Of a stretch of 64,000 bases of DNA, positions 1 to 9,019 are shown piece by piece. Position 1 is the first letter of the stretch; each line of letters opens with the position of its first letter. Location: NCBI RefSeq assembly GCF_036090055.1, contig NZ_CP107970.1:684501-748500 (forward strand), in the 5' to 3' direction. This DNA comes from Nocardioides sp. NBC_00368 (GTDB lineage: Bacteria; Actinomycetota; Actinomycetes; Propionibacteriales; Nocardioidaceae). The translations under genes and the position numbers were made by a program. Under the pieces are notes generated by a model, which was given only the letters and a program-made list of their open reading frames with translations, searched no databases and had not been told where the DNA came from.

Positions 1-1
1 T

Positions 2-970
2 GAGGTCTGGTCGTGTCGTTTCCTGCCCTCTGGCCTGATGAACGACAACTGGCGGGTTGAGACCGTCGCGGGAGTCTTCGCGTTGAAGCGGCTGCGCGAC
101 GTGGCGCCCTCCGTTGCCCGGCGCAACCTCGCGGTGCTCTCCGAACTGGCCGATGGGGCCACTCCGGCCAGGCCCCCGTGGCTCACCTCCGGTGGAGAGA
201 CCGTGGCAGAGGTCGACGGGCGCTCCTACTGCCTGATCCCATGGATCGAAGGTGACCACCTGCCAGGGACAGCGCTCAGTGAGGGCCAGGCCGCCGACCT
301 CGGTGTTGCATTGAGCGTTATCCACCGCCAGTTGAACAGCAAGCGCCTCGCACCTCTCCTACCGCCCGCATCCCTGCCGATGGCCCCTCCGGTGACGACC
401 GGTGCCGCGGCCCGTGCTGAAGCGGACCGACTCCTGGCCCGGATCGCCTCCCTTGAGCACCCGAGGGCCTTCGACACCGATGCAGTCAGGGTCCTGCACG
501 AGCGCAAAAGGTTGCTGGACACCTGCGACGGTGAGCGCCCCGGAAGCGCGATCGCGGCCGGTCCGATCGGCTGGACCCACGGCGATCTGCAACAGTGCAA
601 CGTCCTGTGGCGCGATGCCACGGTGGTCGGTGTGATCGACTGGGACCGCATCCGCATCCGACCGCTCGGGGAGGAGGTCGCCCGCACCGCCACCGTGCAG
701 TTCGCGAGCGACGACGGCGCGCTCGACCTGGCGCGGACCGCGAAGTTCGTCGCGGGCTACCGCTCGGTCGTGCCGATCTCGGTGCCAGCTCTGGCCGACG
801 CAGTCGAGCGGTTGTGGTGGAAACGCGTGTCGGACTACTGGCACCTCGTCTTCCACTACGACCGCAACGACCCCTCCTGTGACCACCTCTTCCTTCCCGC
901 CGAACGGCTCCTGCATTGGTGGACCACCCGACGCACGCAGGTGCAGGCCGCATTCGCGACGATGCCGTGA
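2..970 (+). CDS. APH-family phosphotransferase (5' end outside window)
   Basis: Kinase of the aminoglycoside/choline phosphotransferase fold; the substrate cannot be read from the sequence. Counting from the ATG at 38, the catalytic loop HGDLQQCNVLW sits at residues 181-191 (D183, N188), the metal-binding VIDWDRI at 199-205, and K17 in FALKRL is the likely ATP lysine. The ATG at 38 is probably internal: the frame is open back to base 2, and the preceding residues (FLPSGL) look like the glycine-rich first strand of the fold. The gene therefore likely starts left of the window. It converges on the Clp-like ATPase gene and is the only rightward gene next to the transfer genes, so it may be cargo. 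Confidence 0.75.
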   Translation, partial: EVWSCRFLPSGLMNDNWRVETVAGVFALKRLRDVAPSVARRNLAVLSELADGATPARPPWLTSGGETVAEVDGRSYCLIPWIEGDHLPGTALSEGQAADLGVALSVIHRQLNSKRLAPLLPPASLPMAPPVTTGAAARAEADRLLARIASLEHPRAFDTDAVRVLHERKRLLDTCDGERPGSAIAAGPIGWTHGDLQQCNVLWRDATVVGVIDWDRIRIRPLGEEVARTATVQFASDDGALDLARTAKFVAGYRSVVPISVPALADAVERLWWKRVSDYWHLVFHYDRNDPSCDHLFLPAERLLHWWTTRRTQVQAAFATMP

Positions 971-1061
971 ACCCCTGTGACCACGAACGGCACGGGGCGC
1001 CGGCACTATGACGCTGTGTCGCCGGGGGAGCGCCCGGCAGGTCCGGCGGCGCGTCGTCCGG

Positions 1062-1095
1062 GGCGACCGGGCGTCCGTGGCGACCGGGCGTCCGT
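1062..1095. repeat. 17-bp perfect tandem duplication
   Basis: Two adjacent identical 17-base copies (1062-1078 and 1079-1095, each beginning GGCGACCGGG) lie in the 192-bp gap between the convergent phosphotransferase and Clp-like genes. No other signal was seen in the gap. This is probably a simple replication-slippage duplication. Confidence 0.8.
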
Positions 1096-1162
1096 GGGTT
1101 GCCCGCGGCGACGCTGGGCGAAACGGGTGCGGTAGACGGGGCTGCTGTCATCGGGCTGCTCG

Positions 1163-2932
1163 TCATCGGCTCGGGGAGACGACGATGTGGGCGTCACCGT
1201 GCAGTAGCGTCTTGTGGTCTGAGGCGAGTTCGCCTTCGACGTCGACTCGGATCATCCGCTGTGTCGGGTGGGTGTTGATGAAGGCGGCCACCGCGGTGGT
1301 GACCTCGTCGTTCATCCTTGCCACCGCGGTGCGGGCGCCTCCTGCATCTGAGTCGGTATCGCCCTTGTCCTCGACCAGGTACTGCAGCACCTTCGTGGAG
1401 ATGTCGAGGCGCACGTTGTGTTTCGTCATCACCTCGCGCCGCAGCGCTTGCAGCTTGTGGGAGATGATCGTGTTCTGGGTGGCCCGTGAGAGCGGCTGGA
1501 ACGGGACGATCCCGTCGATGCGGCCGAGGAGCTCGGGCGGGAACCGGTTCTCCGCGGCGGTTGTCGAGAGTGAATGCCTGATCAGCTTCTCGTACTTGTG
1601 CAGCCGCTGGCCGGATCCGGTGTCGTCGGCTTCGTACTGGGCGATGGTGGAGTAGATCTCCGAGCCAGCGTTCGTGGTCAACACGATGTAGGTGTTGAGG
1701 AAGGAGACCTCGCGGTTGTTCTCGTCGCTGAGGCGAGCGTCGTCGAGGACCTGGAGCAGCACACGGGTGACCAGCGCGGACGCCTTTTCGATCTCGTCGA
1801 AGAGTAGGACCGCGTGCGGGCGGTCCCAGACCTTGCGGGTGAGCTCGGAGCGGAACAGGGTGAGGGTGTCGTCGGAGGCGAACTCGGTCATGTCGAACCG
1901 GATCAGGTGACGCTGGTCATCGCCGAACAGGATCCGTGCCAGCTGCTTGACGGTCTCGGTCTTGCCCACGCCGGTGCTGCCGCTGAACAGCAGCGAGGTC
2001 ATCGGCCGGCTGGGGTCGTTGAGGTCGGCCACGCACAGCTGCAGCCGGCGCGCGATCACCGAGGTGGCCAGGTCCTGGCTGAACACGGTCGCGTCGAGCT
2101 GGGACTTGATCGAGACGGCCTCGACGTCGAAGGCGACGTTGACCCCGGTCGACTCCCGCAGCACCTCGGCCAGCAGTGACTTGTCCAGCGCCCGGTTGGT
2201 CTCGCGGTGCCAGCCCACCATGGCATCGAGCACGAGGATCGACTTGCGGGGCTGGGAGGAGGCGGGCACGTAGCGCTCGGTGTAGTCGTGGATCAGTCGA
2301 AAGATGTGGTCGTCGCGGAACTGGGCGGCCACACCGTAGTGCTCGGCCATGCCCGACAGGATCCGAACGCAGGTGGCCTGGTCGGGTGGGGAGAGGTTGA
2401 TCCGCTGCAGCCGTTCGACCAGGGCCTGGTTGGGGGAGAGGTGGTGGTGGAAGTCGTCGTAGGTGGTCGCTGCGATGATGCGGATACCGCGGGTCCCGGA
2501 GCCGGCCAGCACGGACTTGATGGCCTCGACCGCGGCGGGGGAGAGCTGGACGATCTGGTGGAACTCGTCGACGAACAGCACCAGCTCGCGGCCCTCGTCG
2601 CCGACGTAGGCCTCCGCCTCGTCGAAGAACCCCTTGAGCAGGGCCGCCATCTTCGCCGCCGTGCCCGCCTCGGCGATCATCCGGGCCGGGTCGACCTCCA
2701 GGTAGAGGCGGCTCGGGTCGGCAACCATCAGACCCTGGACGAGCGTGGTCTTGCCCGAGCCCGGCTCACCCAACAGCAGCGCGTTGCACAGCTCCGGGCG
2801 CCGCATCGCGGCCAACAGCTGCGAGGTCTCGTGCTCACGCCCCACCACCGCACGCCGCGCAGACCGCAACGGACCCGCCAGCCGACCGAGCAACGGATAG
2901 CCCGCGTTGAGACGCCCTGCGGAGGGCACCAT
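1163..2932 (-). CDS. Clp-like AAA+ ATPase with two nucleotide-binding domains
   Basis: Class I AAA+ unfoldase related to ClpA/ClpB/ClpC, about 589 residues. Domain 1 has Walker A GEPGSGKT (55-62) and Walker B LVLFVDEF (D122, E123). Domain 2 has Walker A GSTGVGKTE (about 318-326) and Walker B VLLFDEIEKA (D379, E380), preceded by RFDMTEF as in ClpB. The usual N-terminal Clp repeat domain is missing, and no ClpP-binding loop was recognised. The ATG at 2932 has a GGGGG tract 8 bases upstream; a GTG at 2992 overlapping the upstream gene is the alternative start. It is last in the leftward transfer train, so it may remodel a transfer complex or the relaxase, which is inference. Confidence 0.85.
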   Translation of the reverse strand: MVPSAGRLNAGYPLLGRLAGPLRSARRAVVGREHETSQLLAAMRRPELCNALLLGEPGSGKTTLVQGLMVADPSRLYLEVDPARMIAEAGTAAKMAALLKGFFDEAEAYVGDEGRELVLFVDEFHQIVQLSPAAVEAIKSVLAGSGTRGIRIIAATTYDDFHHHLSPNQALVERLQRINLSPPDQATCVRILSGMAEHYGVAAQFRDDHIFRLIHDYTERYVPASSQPRKSILVLDAMVGWHRETNRALDKSLLAEVLRESTGVNVAFDVEAVSIKSQLDATVFSQDLATSVIARRLQLCVADLNDPSRPMTSLLFSGSTGVGKTETVKQLARILFGDDQRHLIRFDMTEFASDDTLTLFRSELTRKVWDRPHAVLLFDEIEKASALVTRVLLQVLDDARLSDENNREVSFLNTYIVLTTNAGSEIYSTIAQYEADDTGSGQRLHKYEKLIRHSLSTTAAENRFPPELLGRIDGIVPFQPLSRATQNTIISHKLQALRREVMTKHNVRLDISTKVLQYLVEDKGDTDSDAGGARTAVARMNDEVTTAVAAFINTHPTQRMIRVDVEGELASDHKTLLHGDAHIVVSPSR

Positions 2933-2976
2933 CAGATCGCCCCCTGTATCTGGCGGCCGTCGGGCATCGTCTGCCG

Positions 2977-3747
2977 TCAGAATGAGAACCACTCCTCGTC
3001 TCGCGCACCCTGCTCGCGTGCGGCCTCCTGGCGTGCCTCCGGCGGGCGCACCTCGTGCTGGCGTACGTCGTGCTCGCCATGTCGGAGCAGCTGCGAGGCG
3101 GCGTGGGGATAGATGAGCTGGCCCAGTGCGACCGGGTCATCGCGCCGAGCGCCGAGTTGGACCTCGCTCCCGGACCGGGGCTCGCGCTGGGTCTCGGGGT
3201 GGGTCCGGAGCTGCCTACCGGGTGCCTCGATCCTCATGCCGGTGGAGTCACGTCTGGCTGCTCGCTCGATCGCGCCCTGCATGGCGAGGTCCTGCTCGGG
3301 CCAGGTCTGCTCGCTGAGTGCGTAGTCCGAGGCGGTCGCGGTGGCCAGCATCGGGACGAGCTCGCCGTGCCGGGTCCCGGACAGCAGGTCAGCCTTGAAG
3401 GCCATGATCTCGGTGGACTCCTCGGTCCCGAGGACACGGTTGTGGCCATCGGTCCGGCCGGCGGCCCGGAGTCTCTCGATGCCTGTGACCGTGTAGGGGA
3501 TCGTGTTGCCGCGACGCTCGCGTGGGCCACCTACCGGGCTCAGGCATCGCTGGCCCCGCCCTCGCGGGTCGCGGGCATCGACCTGTATCTCGACGTGCCG
3601 CACCCACGCCCCGCTCTCGTACCCGGGTGGCGGGGCTGTCAGATGCCTCAGACCGTCTTCGCCGCGGGCATCGCGTGGCTGATAGAGATGCGTGGTCCTG
3701 ACCAGCAGGTTCACCCCGGTTCGCTCGTTCCCATTGAGTCGCACCAT
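2977..3747 (-). CDS. Relaxase-linked protein, longer member of a tandem paralogous pair
   Basis: About 256 residues, no recognised family. The first ~130 residues align by eye with the next gene upstream (3950-4522). Shared landmarks are an N-terminal GVNLL, the block QVDARDPRGR, a central PYTVTGIERLRAA and AFKADLL. The paralogue reads GVNLI, QVDARDRRGA, PYRASQFEAIKA and GIKADLM. This alignment sets the start at the ATG at 3747 (MVRLNGNE) rather than 33 bases upstream. The C-terminal half is Arg/Glu/Gln-rich, charged and probably disordered. No signal peptide or membrane segment was seen. Its place between relaxase and ATPase genes suggests a DNA-processing accessory role. Confidence 0.7.
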   Translation of the reverse strand: MVRLNGNERTGVNLLVRTTHLYQPRDARGEDGLRHLTAPPPGYESGAWVRHVEIQVDARDPRGRGQRCLSPVGGPRERRGNTIPYTVTGIERLRAAGRTDGHNRVLGTEESTEIMAFKADLLSGTRHGELVPMLATATASDYALSEQTWPEQDLAMQGAIERAARRDSTGMRIEAPGRQLRTHPETQREPRSGSEVQLGARRDDPVALGQLIYPHAASQLLRHGEHDVRQHEVRPPEARQEAAREQGARDEEWFSF

Positions 3748-3949
3748 CGCCCTCACCTGACCCCTCCTGCAGGCGGCCAACCGGGTAACGGGGTCGCCGC
3801 TCGCGTCAAAACGGGGCGAACCAGGGGTGGAGTGATGTCCCGCGCCCTGGTCCGCCGATGCATCTGATCTGGGTATCGGATCTGGACAGCCGACGCGGCG
3901 ATCGCCACCGCCGTGGTTGGCTGCCTTGAAACCTGCGTCTCGAGTCTCC

Positions 3950-4522
3950 TCAGACCTGCGGCTCGAGCTCGGCCGCGTTGGCCTGCGCCAATGCGGCAGA
4001 CTGTGCCGCCGGCTCGGCCGGCGAGGAGACCTCGGCCTGAGCCGCCACCTCGGCCTCGTTCGTTGCGGCGGCCCGGGCCTGCTTGGCGGTCTTCATGGCG
4101 GCGAACTGGTGGTCGAGCGTGTCCTGGTCGACCTTGAAGTCCGACTGGGCCAGCGTCTGGGTGTTGATGAGCAGACCCTTGCCGGTGCCGGCGGGCATCA
4201 GGTCGGCCTTGATGCCATAGGCGGTCCCGATGGGCTCGCCGGCCTTGTTGGTAATCGGCTCGCTATTGGGGCCGGCGGTGGCCTTGATCGCCTCGAACTG
4301 GGAGGCCCGGTAGGGGGCTCCGTTGTTATAGCGGGTGACACCGTCCTTCTCGACCCGGTCGGAGACCAGGTGAAGGTTGGTCTGGTCGGCACCGCGCCGG
4401 TCGCGGGCGTCGACCTGGACGTCGAAGTACTGCGTCCGACCGTCCTTGGTGGCGTTGTTCTCGTGCGTGACAGCGATGAGGTTCACGCCGTGGAACGCGC
4501 CCTCCCCCTTGAGTGAAACCAT
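3950..4522 (-). CDS. Relaxase-linked protein, shorter member of a tandem paralogous pair
   Basis: 190-residue soluble protein of unknown function, paralogous to the gene at 2977-3747. The conserved part covers about residues 10-130 (GVNLIAVTHE, FDVQVDARDRRGAD, NGAPYRASQFEAIKA, GIKADLMPAGTGKGLL). The tail from about 140 is an Ala/Glu-rich likely coiled coil. It starts with MVSLKGEG just below an A+T-rich gap and could be the first gene of a separate leftward unit with its paralogue and the Clp-like ATPase. The small size and the QVDARDRRG block recall single-domain proteins carried beside relaxases, but no named family is claimed. Confidence 0.75.
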   Translation of the reverse strand: MVSLKGEGAFHGVNLIAVTHENNATKDGRTQYFDVQVDARDRRGADQTNLHLVSDRVEKDGVTRYNNGAPYRASQFEAIKATAGPNSEPITNKAGEPIGTAYGIKADLMPAGTGKGLLINTQTLAQSDFKVDQDTLDHQFAAMKTAKQARAAATNEAEVAAQAEVSSPAEPAAQSAALAQANAAELEPQV

Positions 4523-4709
4523 GATCTTCCCCTCTGCTCTATCCTGACCGGTTTCCTTACCGATTCAGACGTGATCATGAATGGCCTTCGACAAGTGGTC
4601 GAATGACTTCGATCATAAGTAGGTCATGTGAAAATCACAACGACTTACCAAAATCATGCAGAATCACACTGAATGGAGGAGGGTCTGAGGTGGTTGCCAG
4701 GGAGCGTGC
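4523..4709. promoter_or_regulatory. A+T-rich gap below the relaxase gene: promoter or transfer-origin candidate
   Basis: This 187-bp gap is far richer in A and T than its surroundings. It contains the 6-bp inverted repeat TTCGAC-5-GTCGAA at about 4580-4596, several GAATGG/GAATGA words and runs such as TGAAAATCACAACG. It must hold the promoter of the leftward gene starting at 4522. Because it lies at the 3' edge of the relaxase gene, it is also a reasonable place for an origin of transfer, but no nic site can be identified by eye. Confidence 0.4.
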
Positions 4710-7229
4710 TCAGTCCGTCTCGTAGGTCGCGACATCTTCGGCCGCCCCACCCGCGGCCGCGGGGTCTGTCCCGGTCTCGCCTCGGACGATGTCTTCGATG
4801 CGTCGCTGTAGCCGTACGGCAAGGTCACTGTCCAGGCTGGAGGCCGCCGACCTCGGGGCCTGCCCACCGGGCAGCGCCTGCAGCTCGGCCAGACGTGACC
4901 GCAGGACATGAACCGTCTCACCGTCGTGAACTGTCTCGCCGGCGTGGTCTTCGAGCTCCGCGGTGGTGCGGACCATGGCGGCGACGTCGTCGACCGGGAG
5001 ATCCGCGATGACCTCGCGCTGTCTGGTGCGTTCCAGGTACTCCATGGCGGCGATCAGGTGTCGGCGCCGTTCATCGGTGACGGCGAGGAACGTGTCGCGT
5101 GCCGTGTCTCCGACCTCGACGTCGCTGGTGAAGTCGTAGCCGAGATGGTGCAGATCGATTCCCTTGACGTCATCGAAGTCGTACCGAGCCCCTGGCTCGA
5201 TCTCAAGCGTGAGCCCGCGTTCATCACTCGCATCGCCCTCATGGCCATCATGATCCGATACGCCTGCCTCGCCGGGTTCGGATCCGTCTTCTTGGACGGT
5301 TGGCCCGCCGGGCATGCTGGTTTCGGCTCCTCGAGGAGCGGCCCTGGTGATTCGGAGCACGAGACCGGCGTCGGCCAGGTTCTCGCGCAGCTCCTCGAGG
5401 CGGTCGTCATAGACCCCTGCCATGGTCCTGATCCGTTCGTCCAGGACGGCCCGGCCGCCCGAACCCTGGGTGAGCAGACGGCCTCCGGCCTGGTCGTAGA
5501 TCTGCCGGCCCAGGCGCTCGGCCTCATCGGCATCCTTCATCCGCTGCAGGGAGGCATCCCCGCGCATCGCCCGCAGGGCGAGCAGCCGCTGACCGTACTC
5601 GGCGAGCGCCTGCTGCTGCTCGTAGAAGCCGCTCGGATCGGACGCGACCGGGAGGAAGTGGGTGTACTTGGCAATGCATCGTGCGTGCCAGTCGGCCTCG
5701 TAGCGGTAGAAGTCGTACAGCGGCACCGAGTCAGCCGCGGCCGCGCCGGCCACGTCGGCCTTCTCCCACTCACGGGCCAGGGCACGGTAGGTGCGGTGCC
5801 AGTCGCGGTGATGCTCAAGCCGCGAGGAGTAGCTGCGGAGGCGAAACCCGAAGGAGACCAGATCGTCCTCGCGCGGCAGTCCCGCGCCGGCCCCAGGCTC
5901 GGTGATGCCGCCGCCACCGTCGTCGACCGCGGCGGCGGGGGTGGTCAGGTTGGTCTCGGGGTGCCCCGGTGCGCGCGCTGCGGTGGCGGTCTCGGCCCCG
6001 GTGCTCTGTGCTCCGGTGCTCTGTGCCCCAGTGTTCTGAGTCAGGGAGGCCAGGTGCTGGTAGTCCATCCCCATCACCTCGAGCATCGGGGTGCGGATCC
6101 GGAACTCGTCGGGCGGTAGTGCGCGCAGGAGCCCGTAGACCCCGTTGATAGCGCGCTCCAGCACTTGGTTGCGACCCTGGTCCAGGAGGCGTCGCCATTC
6201 GCGAACGCTCAACCGATCGGTCTCGCGGCGTTGGTCGGCGTAGCCGCGGATCGTCTCCATCGCCGCCGGCATCGGGGAGCCCGGGCCTTCCAGCTGCTCC
6301 AGGACGAGCTCGCGCACGAGCCGGTCCGCCTTGCGCATCTCGATCCGCCGGCTGCCGGCCCGCCACAAGGATCGGTCGGCGGGCAGGCAGGCGAGCAGGA
6401 GCTGGGGGAGTGCCTCGGTCCGCATCATCTGGTGTGCCCAGCGTTTGATGAAGGTGGTCACGTTGCGGCGCTCGTACCCGACCGCGGAGGAGAGTCGAGC
6501 CACCGTCTGTTTCTCGTCCAGCCAGGCATCGATGCCTCGCCTGAGTCGGGAGAAGTGGCCCGAGTCGAGCTTGCCTCGCTGGGTGCCGTCGCCGGCGAGC
6601 CGACCACGCCCGGCGTCGACCATCGCGAGATGACAGTGGACCTGCTTGGTGTCGACCTGGATCACCCCGACGTAGCGCAGGTCGTCGAAGCCGCCGGAGC
6701 CGCGTGCGCCCTGGGCCATCCGCTTCAGGCCGTGCATGATCGCCAGCCTCAGCTTCATTTGGTCGATATGGCCGCGATAGTCGCCCCGGTGCTCGCAATG
6801 GAAGTCCTCCTCGATGATCCCGTGTCGGCGCAGGTAGTCCTCCTCGAAGCTGATCACCGTCTTGAGCACGGTGTGCCCGGCGTCGAACCAGGCCTGGATG
6901 TCCTTGCTGGCCGCCCGCAGACTCTCATCCGAGAGCGAGGCCGCCCCGTACCCGAACGCGACACCGCCGCGGCCCTGCGCCGCGCGCATCTCGTCCTTGA
7001 CCGCGCCCCTGGTGAACGCGCGCTCGACCGCGGACTCGCGTGCCATGTACCGCATGATGAAGTCATCGGTGCGGTAGCGCTGCACAGGCGCGAGCGACTC
7101 CACCGCCAGCCCCCGTGCCATGTACCGCTCCACGTAGGCGCCCGGAGAGCTCCCGCGGCTGCCCTCCCCGGTGATCGGCGACTTGATCGTGTACTCACTG
7201 ACCACCACGACCGACCGCTTCAAGTCCAC
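4710..7229 (-). CDS. MobL-type relaxase
   Basis: Large (839-residue) protein resembling MobL/MOBP-like relaxases, which nick the transfer origin and pilot the strand to the recipient. The metal-binding histidine pair appears as QVHCHLAMVD (H198, H200), following a hydrophobic strand YVGVIQVD. The N-terminus has two near-copies of a Tyr-containing motif, ERYMARGLAVE (about 35-45) and MRYMARESAVE (about 60-70); one tyrosine is probably the nucleophile. About residues 290-420 are helical, 400-450 is Thr/Ala-rich linker, and the C-terminal half is charged and helical. The start is a GTG at 7229 (MDLKRSV). A helicase domain is absent. The assignment rests on motifs, not a profile search. Confidence 0.75.
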   Translation of the reverse strand: MDLKRSVVVVSEYTIKSPITGEGSRGSSPGAYVERYMARGLAVESLAPVQRYRTDDFIMRYMARESAVERAFTRGAVKDEMRAAQGRGGVAFGYGAASLSDESLRAASKDIQAWFDAGHTVLKTVISFEEDYLRRHGIIEEDFHCEHRGDYRGHIDQMKLRLAIMHGLKRMAQGARGSGGFDDLRYVGVIQVDTKQVHCHLAMVDAGRGRLAGDGTQRGKLDSGHFSRLRRGIDAWLDEKQTVARLSSAVGYERRNVTTFIKRWAHQMMRTEALPQLLLACLPADRSLWRAGSRRIEMRKADRLVRELVLEQLEGPGSPMPAAMETIRGYADQRRETDRLSVREWRRLLDQGRNQVLERAINGVYGLLRALPPDEFRIRTPMLEVMGMDYQHLASLTQNTGAQSTGAQSTGAETATAARAPGHPETNLTTPAAAVDDGGGGITEPGAGAGLPREDDLVSFGFRLRSYSSRLEHHRDWHRTYRALAREWEKADVAGAAAADSVPLYDFYRYEADWHARCIAKYTHFLPVASDPSGFYEQQQALAEYGQRLLALRAMRGDASLQRMKDADEAERLGRQIYDQAGGRLLTQGSGGRAVLDERIRTMAGVYDDRLEELRENLADAGLVLRITRAAPRGAETSMPGGPTVQEDGSEPGEAGVSDHDGHEGDASDERGLTLEIEPGARYDFDDVKGIDLHHLGYDFTSDVEVGDTARDTFLAVTDERRRHLIAAMEYLERTRQREVIADLPVDDVAAMVRTTAELEDHAGETVHDGETVHVLRSRLAELQALPGGQAPRSAASSLDSDLAVRLQRRIEDIVRGETGTDPAAAGGAAEDVATYETD

Positions 7230-7337
7230 CGCTACTCACCGCACCGAGGCCGTCTCACACGGTCATCCGCAGCACCCGGACGCCCCGCACCTCCCGCACA
7301 AGCTCCCACCAGTGCGGGTGCCGCCCTGGGCCGAAGG

Positions 7338-8417
7338 TCACAGCTCCAGGTCAGTACCGTGCTCATCGCCCGGATCCTGCTCGATCGCACGCTCGGGGTC
7401 CTTCGCGGCGACATCCGCGGAGCCGCTAGCGGGGCTGACCGCGCGACCATCTGTGGCGCCAGCGGGGTCGATGGTCACAGAGAGTGTCTCCGGGGACGTC
7501 GACATCTGCATCCCGACCCTCTGGGCGTACAGGTTCTCCAGGGTGCCGGCCTCGGACTCGCGCCGCCGCCGGGCGGCCAGCTCCTCACGATCGAGCACCT
7601 CCTCGGCCTCCTGAAGCTGCCGCCTGAAGTCACTCACAAGGTCCGCACCCGACGCGGTTCCCACGAGCTCCTCGGACACCGCAGTAGCGCCGTCGCCCAG
7701 GTCGCCATCGCCGAGGTCGCTACCGCTGAGATCGCCATCGCCCATGCCCGGATCGCCAAGTCCGCCAACGTCGGCGAGGTCACCGCTCAACAGGCTGCCC
7801 GCGTCGCCGCTTCTGATCCGGGACTCCTTGGCCGGTGGCGCCATGGGGGCGGAGGGCGTCTCGCGCTGGTCGAGCAGGGCCTCGGACTGATCGTGGAAGT
7901 AGGCGGCGACGTCGTACCCGGAAGAGGCCATGGTCACCTCCAGGCCATTCAGGTCGCGAACCTCGAGGAAGACCAACGGGATATCGGTCTCAGCGCCGGC
8001 CGGGTCGGGCGCGACGACCAATGTGTCGACCGTGGCCGGAAGCTCCCACTCGATCCCGATGATCTCCTTCGGCAGGCTGAACCCCGGCAGGAAGTAGCCC
8101 TTGGTCACCAGTTCACCCAGTTGGGTGTCATCGAACTCGTAGAAGGCGTCGACCCGCTCACCAAGACCGGGGGAGTAGACCACCTCCTTGATCCCGTAGG
8201 CCCAGGTTCCATCGACCGGCCGGACCGATCGGAGCTCACCCGACAGATGCAGATAGGGCCGATGGTTGCGATCTGGGCCGTGGTGACCCAAGGTCATCTC
8301 CTCGACCAGCACCGCCAGCTCGCAGACCCGGTCGGACTCCTGCCGTGTCTCGATACCGCGCTCGCGCAGCAACCGGCCGGCCCACGCGTCACCCATCCTC
8401 AGTCCGGCGATCCTCAT
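7338..8417 (-). CDS. Accessory protein of the transfer region, unknown function
   Basis: About 359 residues, no family recognised. The first ~180 residues look folded and soluble (HRPYLHLSGELR, AYGIKEVVYSPG, DTLVVAPDPAGAE, LVFLEVRDLNG). From about 215 there is a low-complexity Gly/Asp/Leu stretch with repeats of GDLGDG, then a charged helix (QLQEAEEVLDREELAARRRR) likely to be coiled coil. The start chosen is the ATG at 8417: a GGAGGG site lies 7 bases upstream, and its ATGA overlaps the stop of the membrane-protein gene, implying translational coupling. An upstream ATG at 8567 would lie wholly inside that gene. It probably acts with the relaxase. Confidence 0.7.
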   Translation of the reverse strand: MRIAGLRMGDAWAGRLLRERGIETRQESDRVCELAVLVEEMTLGHHGPDRNHRPYLHLSGELRSVRPVDGTWAYGIKEVVYSPGLGERVDAFYEFDDTQLGELVTKGYFLPGFSLPKEIIGIEWELPATVDTLVVAPDPAGAETDIPLVFLEVRDLNGLEVTMASSGYDVAAYFHDQSEALLDQRETPSAPMAPPAKESRIRSGDAGSLLSGDLADVGGLGDPGMGDGDLSGSDLGDGDLGDGATAVSEELVGTASGADLVSDFRRQLQEAEEVLDREELAARRRRESEAGTLENLYAQRVGMQMSTSPETLSVTIDPAGATDGRAVSPASGSADVAAKDPERAIEQDPGDEHGTDLEL

Positions 8418-8941
8418 CGCGCCCTCCGTGCATCGCTCCTCGGCAGGTTGACCTGCGGGAGGTTTCTCCCCTGCGGCCGTGTCCGCTGTGCCGGCCCCAT
8501 GTCTCCCAGGGGCCCCGTGTGCCGGGTCCGTCTCATACGCGCGGTGCAGTGGCTGCCCAGCGCCCACAGTGCCCTGAACGCGGTGACCTCGGCGATGAGC
8601 ATGAGGAGCACCAAGAAGCAGAATGGGATCAGCCAGAAGGTGATCTGGGCATTGAGCGGCGTATCAGCCCCGACCCCACTGTTCTCGTACAGGAAGACAC
8701 CGGTGACTGGGATGACCCTGACCGTCGTGACCAGCACCATCAGATAGCACAGCACCAGCGTCGCGACCCGGATCATCGCCACCACAACCCATCCAGTCAC
8801 GCCATGACCGGTGTCACCACCGGTGTCCGTGCCGTCCCCGTGCCCGTGGCCGCGGCAACGCGTGCCGCGACGCTTTTGGCCGGAGTCGTGCTCTGGCCTG
8901 CGGTCTGCTGTCACCGTCCGCCTCGCTCTCTGGTTGACCAT
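8414..8941 (-). CDS. Small membrane protein with two predicted helices
   Basis: 175 residues. The charged, His/Gly-rich N-terminus is followed by two hydrophobic segments (about 48-75 VVVAMIRVATLVLCYLMVLV and 98-120 TFWLIPFCFLVLLMLIAEV) and a basic, Arg-rich tail. No enzyme motif was seen. It is the first gene after the A+T-rich gap at 8942-9019 and overlaps the next gene by 4 bases, so the two are surely co-expressed. It is plausibly a membrane component of the transfer apparatus, by position only. Confidence 0.65.
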   Translation of the reverse strand: MVNQRARRTVTADRRPEHDSGQKRRGTRCRGHGHGDGTDTGGDTGHGVTGWVVVAMIRVATLVLCYLMVLVTTVRVIPVTGVFLYENSGVGADTPLNAQITFWLIPFCFLVLLMLIAEVTAFRALWALGSHCTARMRRTRHTGPLGDMGPAQRTRPQGRNLPQVNLPRSDARRAR

Positions 8942-9019
8942 TGGTGTGGCAGCTGAGATCCAATCAATTACCCTGAATGGAGCCTATCAATAATGACTAT
9001 TCGAATGGTGGGTGAAAGG
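8942..9019. promoter_or_regulatory. A+T-rich promoter gap for the leftward relaxase unit
   Basis: A 78-bp gap between a stop (9020) and a start (8941), both leftward. It contains TATCAATAATGACTATTCG and the words CTGAATGG and TCGAATGG, in contrast with the surrounding G+C-rich DNA. Similar words occur in the gaps at 4523-4709 and 15892-15990, suggesting a shared regulator or similar promoters. Exact -10 and -35 boxes are not assigned. Confidence 0.4.

Noticed and set aside
6165..8747. Long plus-strand open frame of about 860 codons
   Set aside because: Antisense to the relaxase and the 7338 gene, which carry recognisable motifs; high G+C makes such shadows common.
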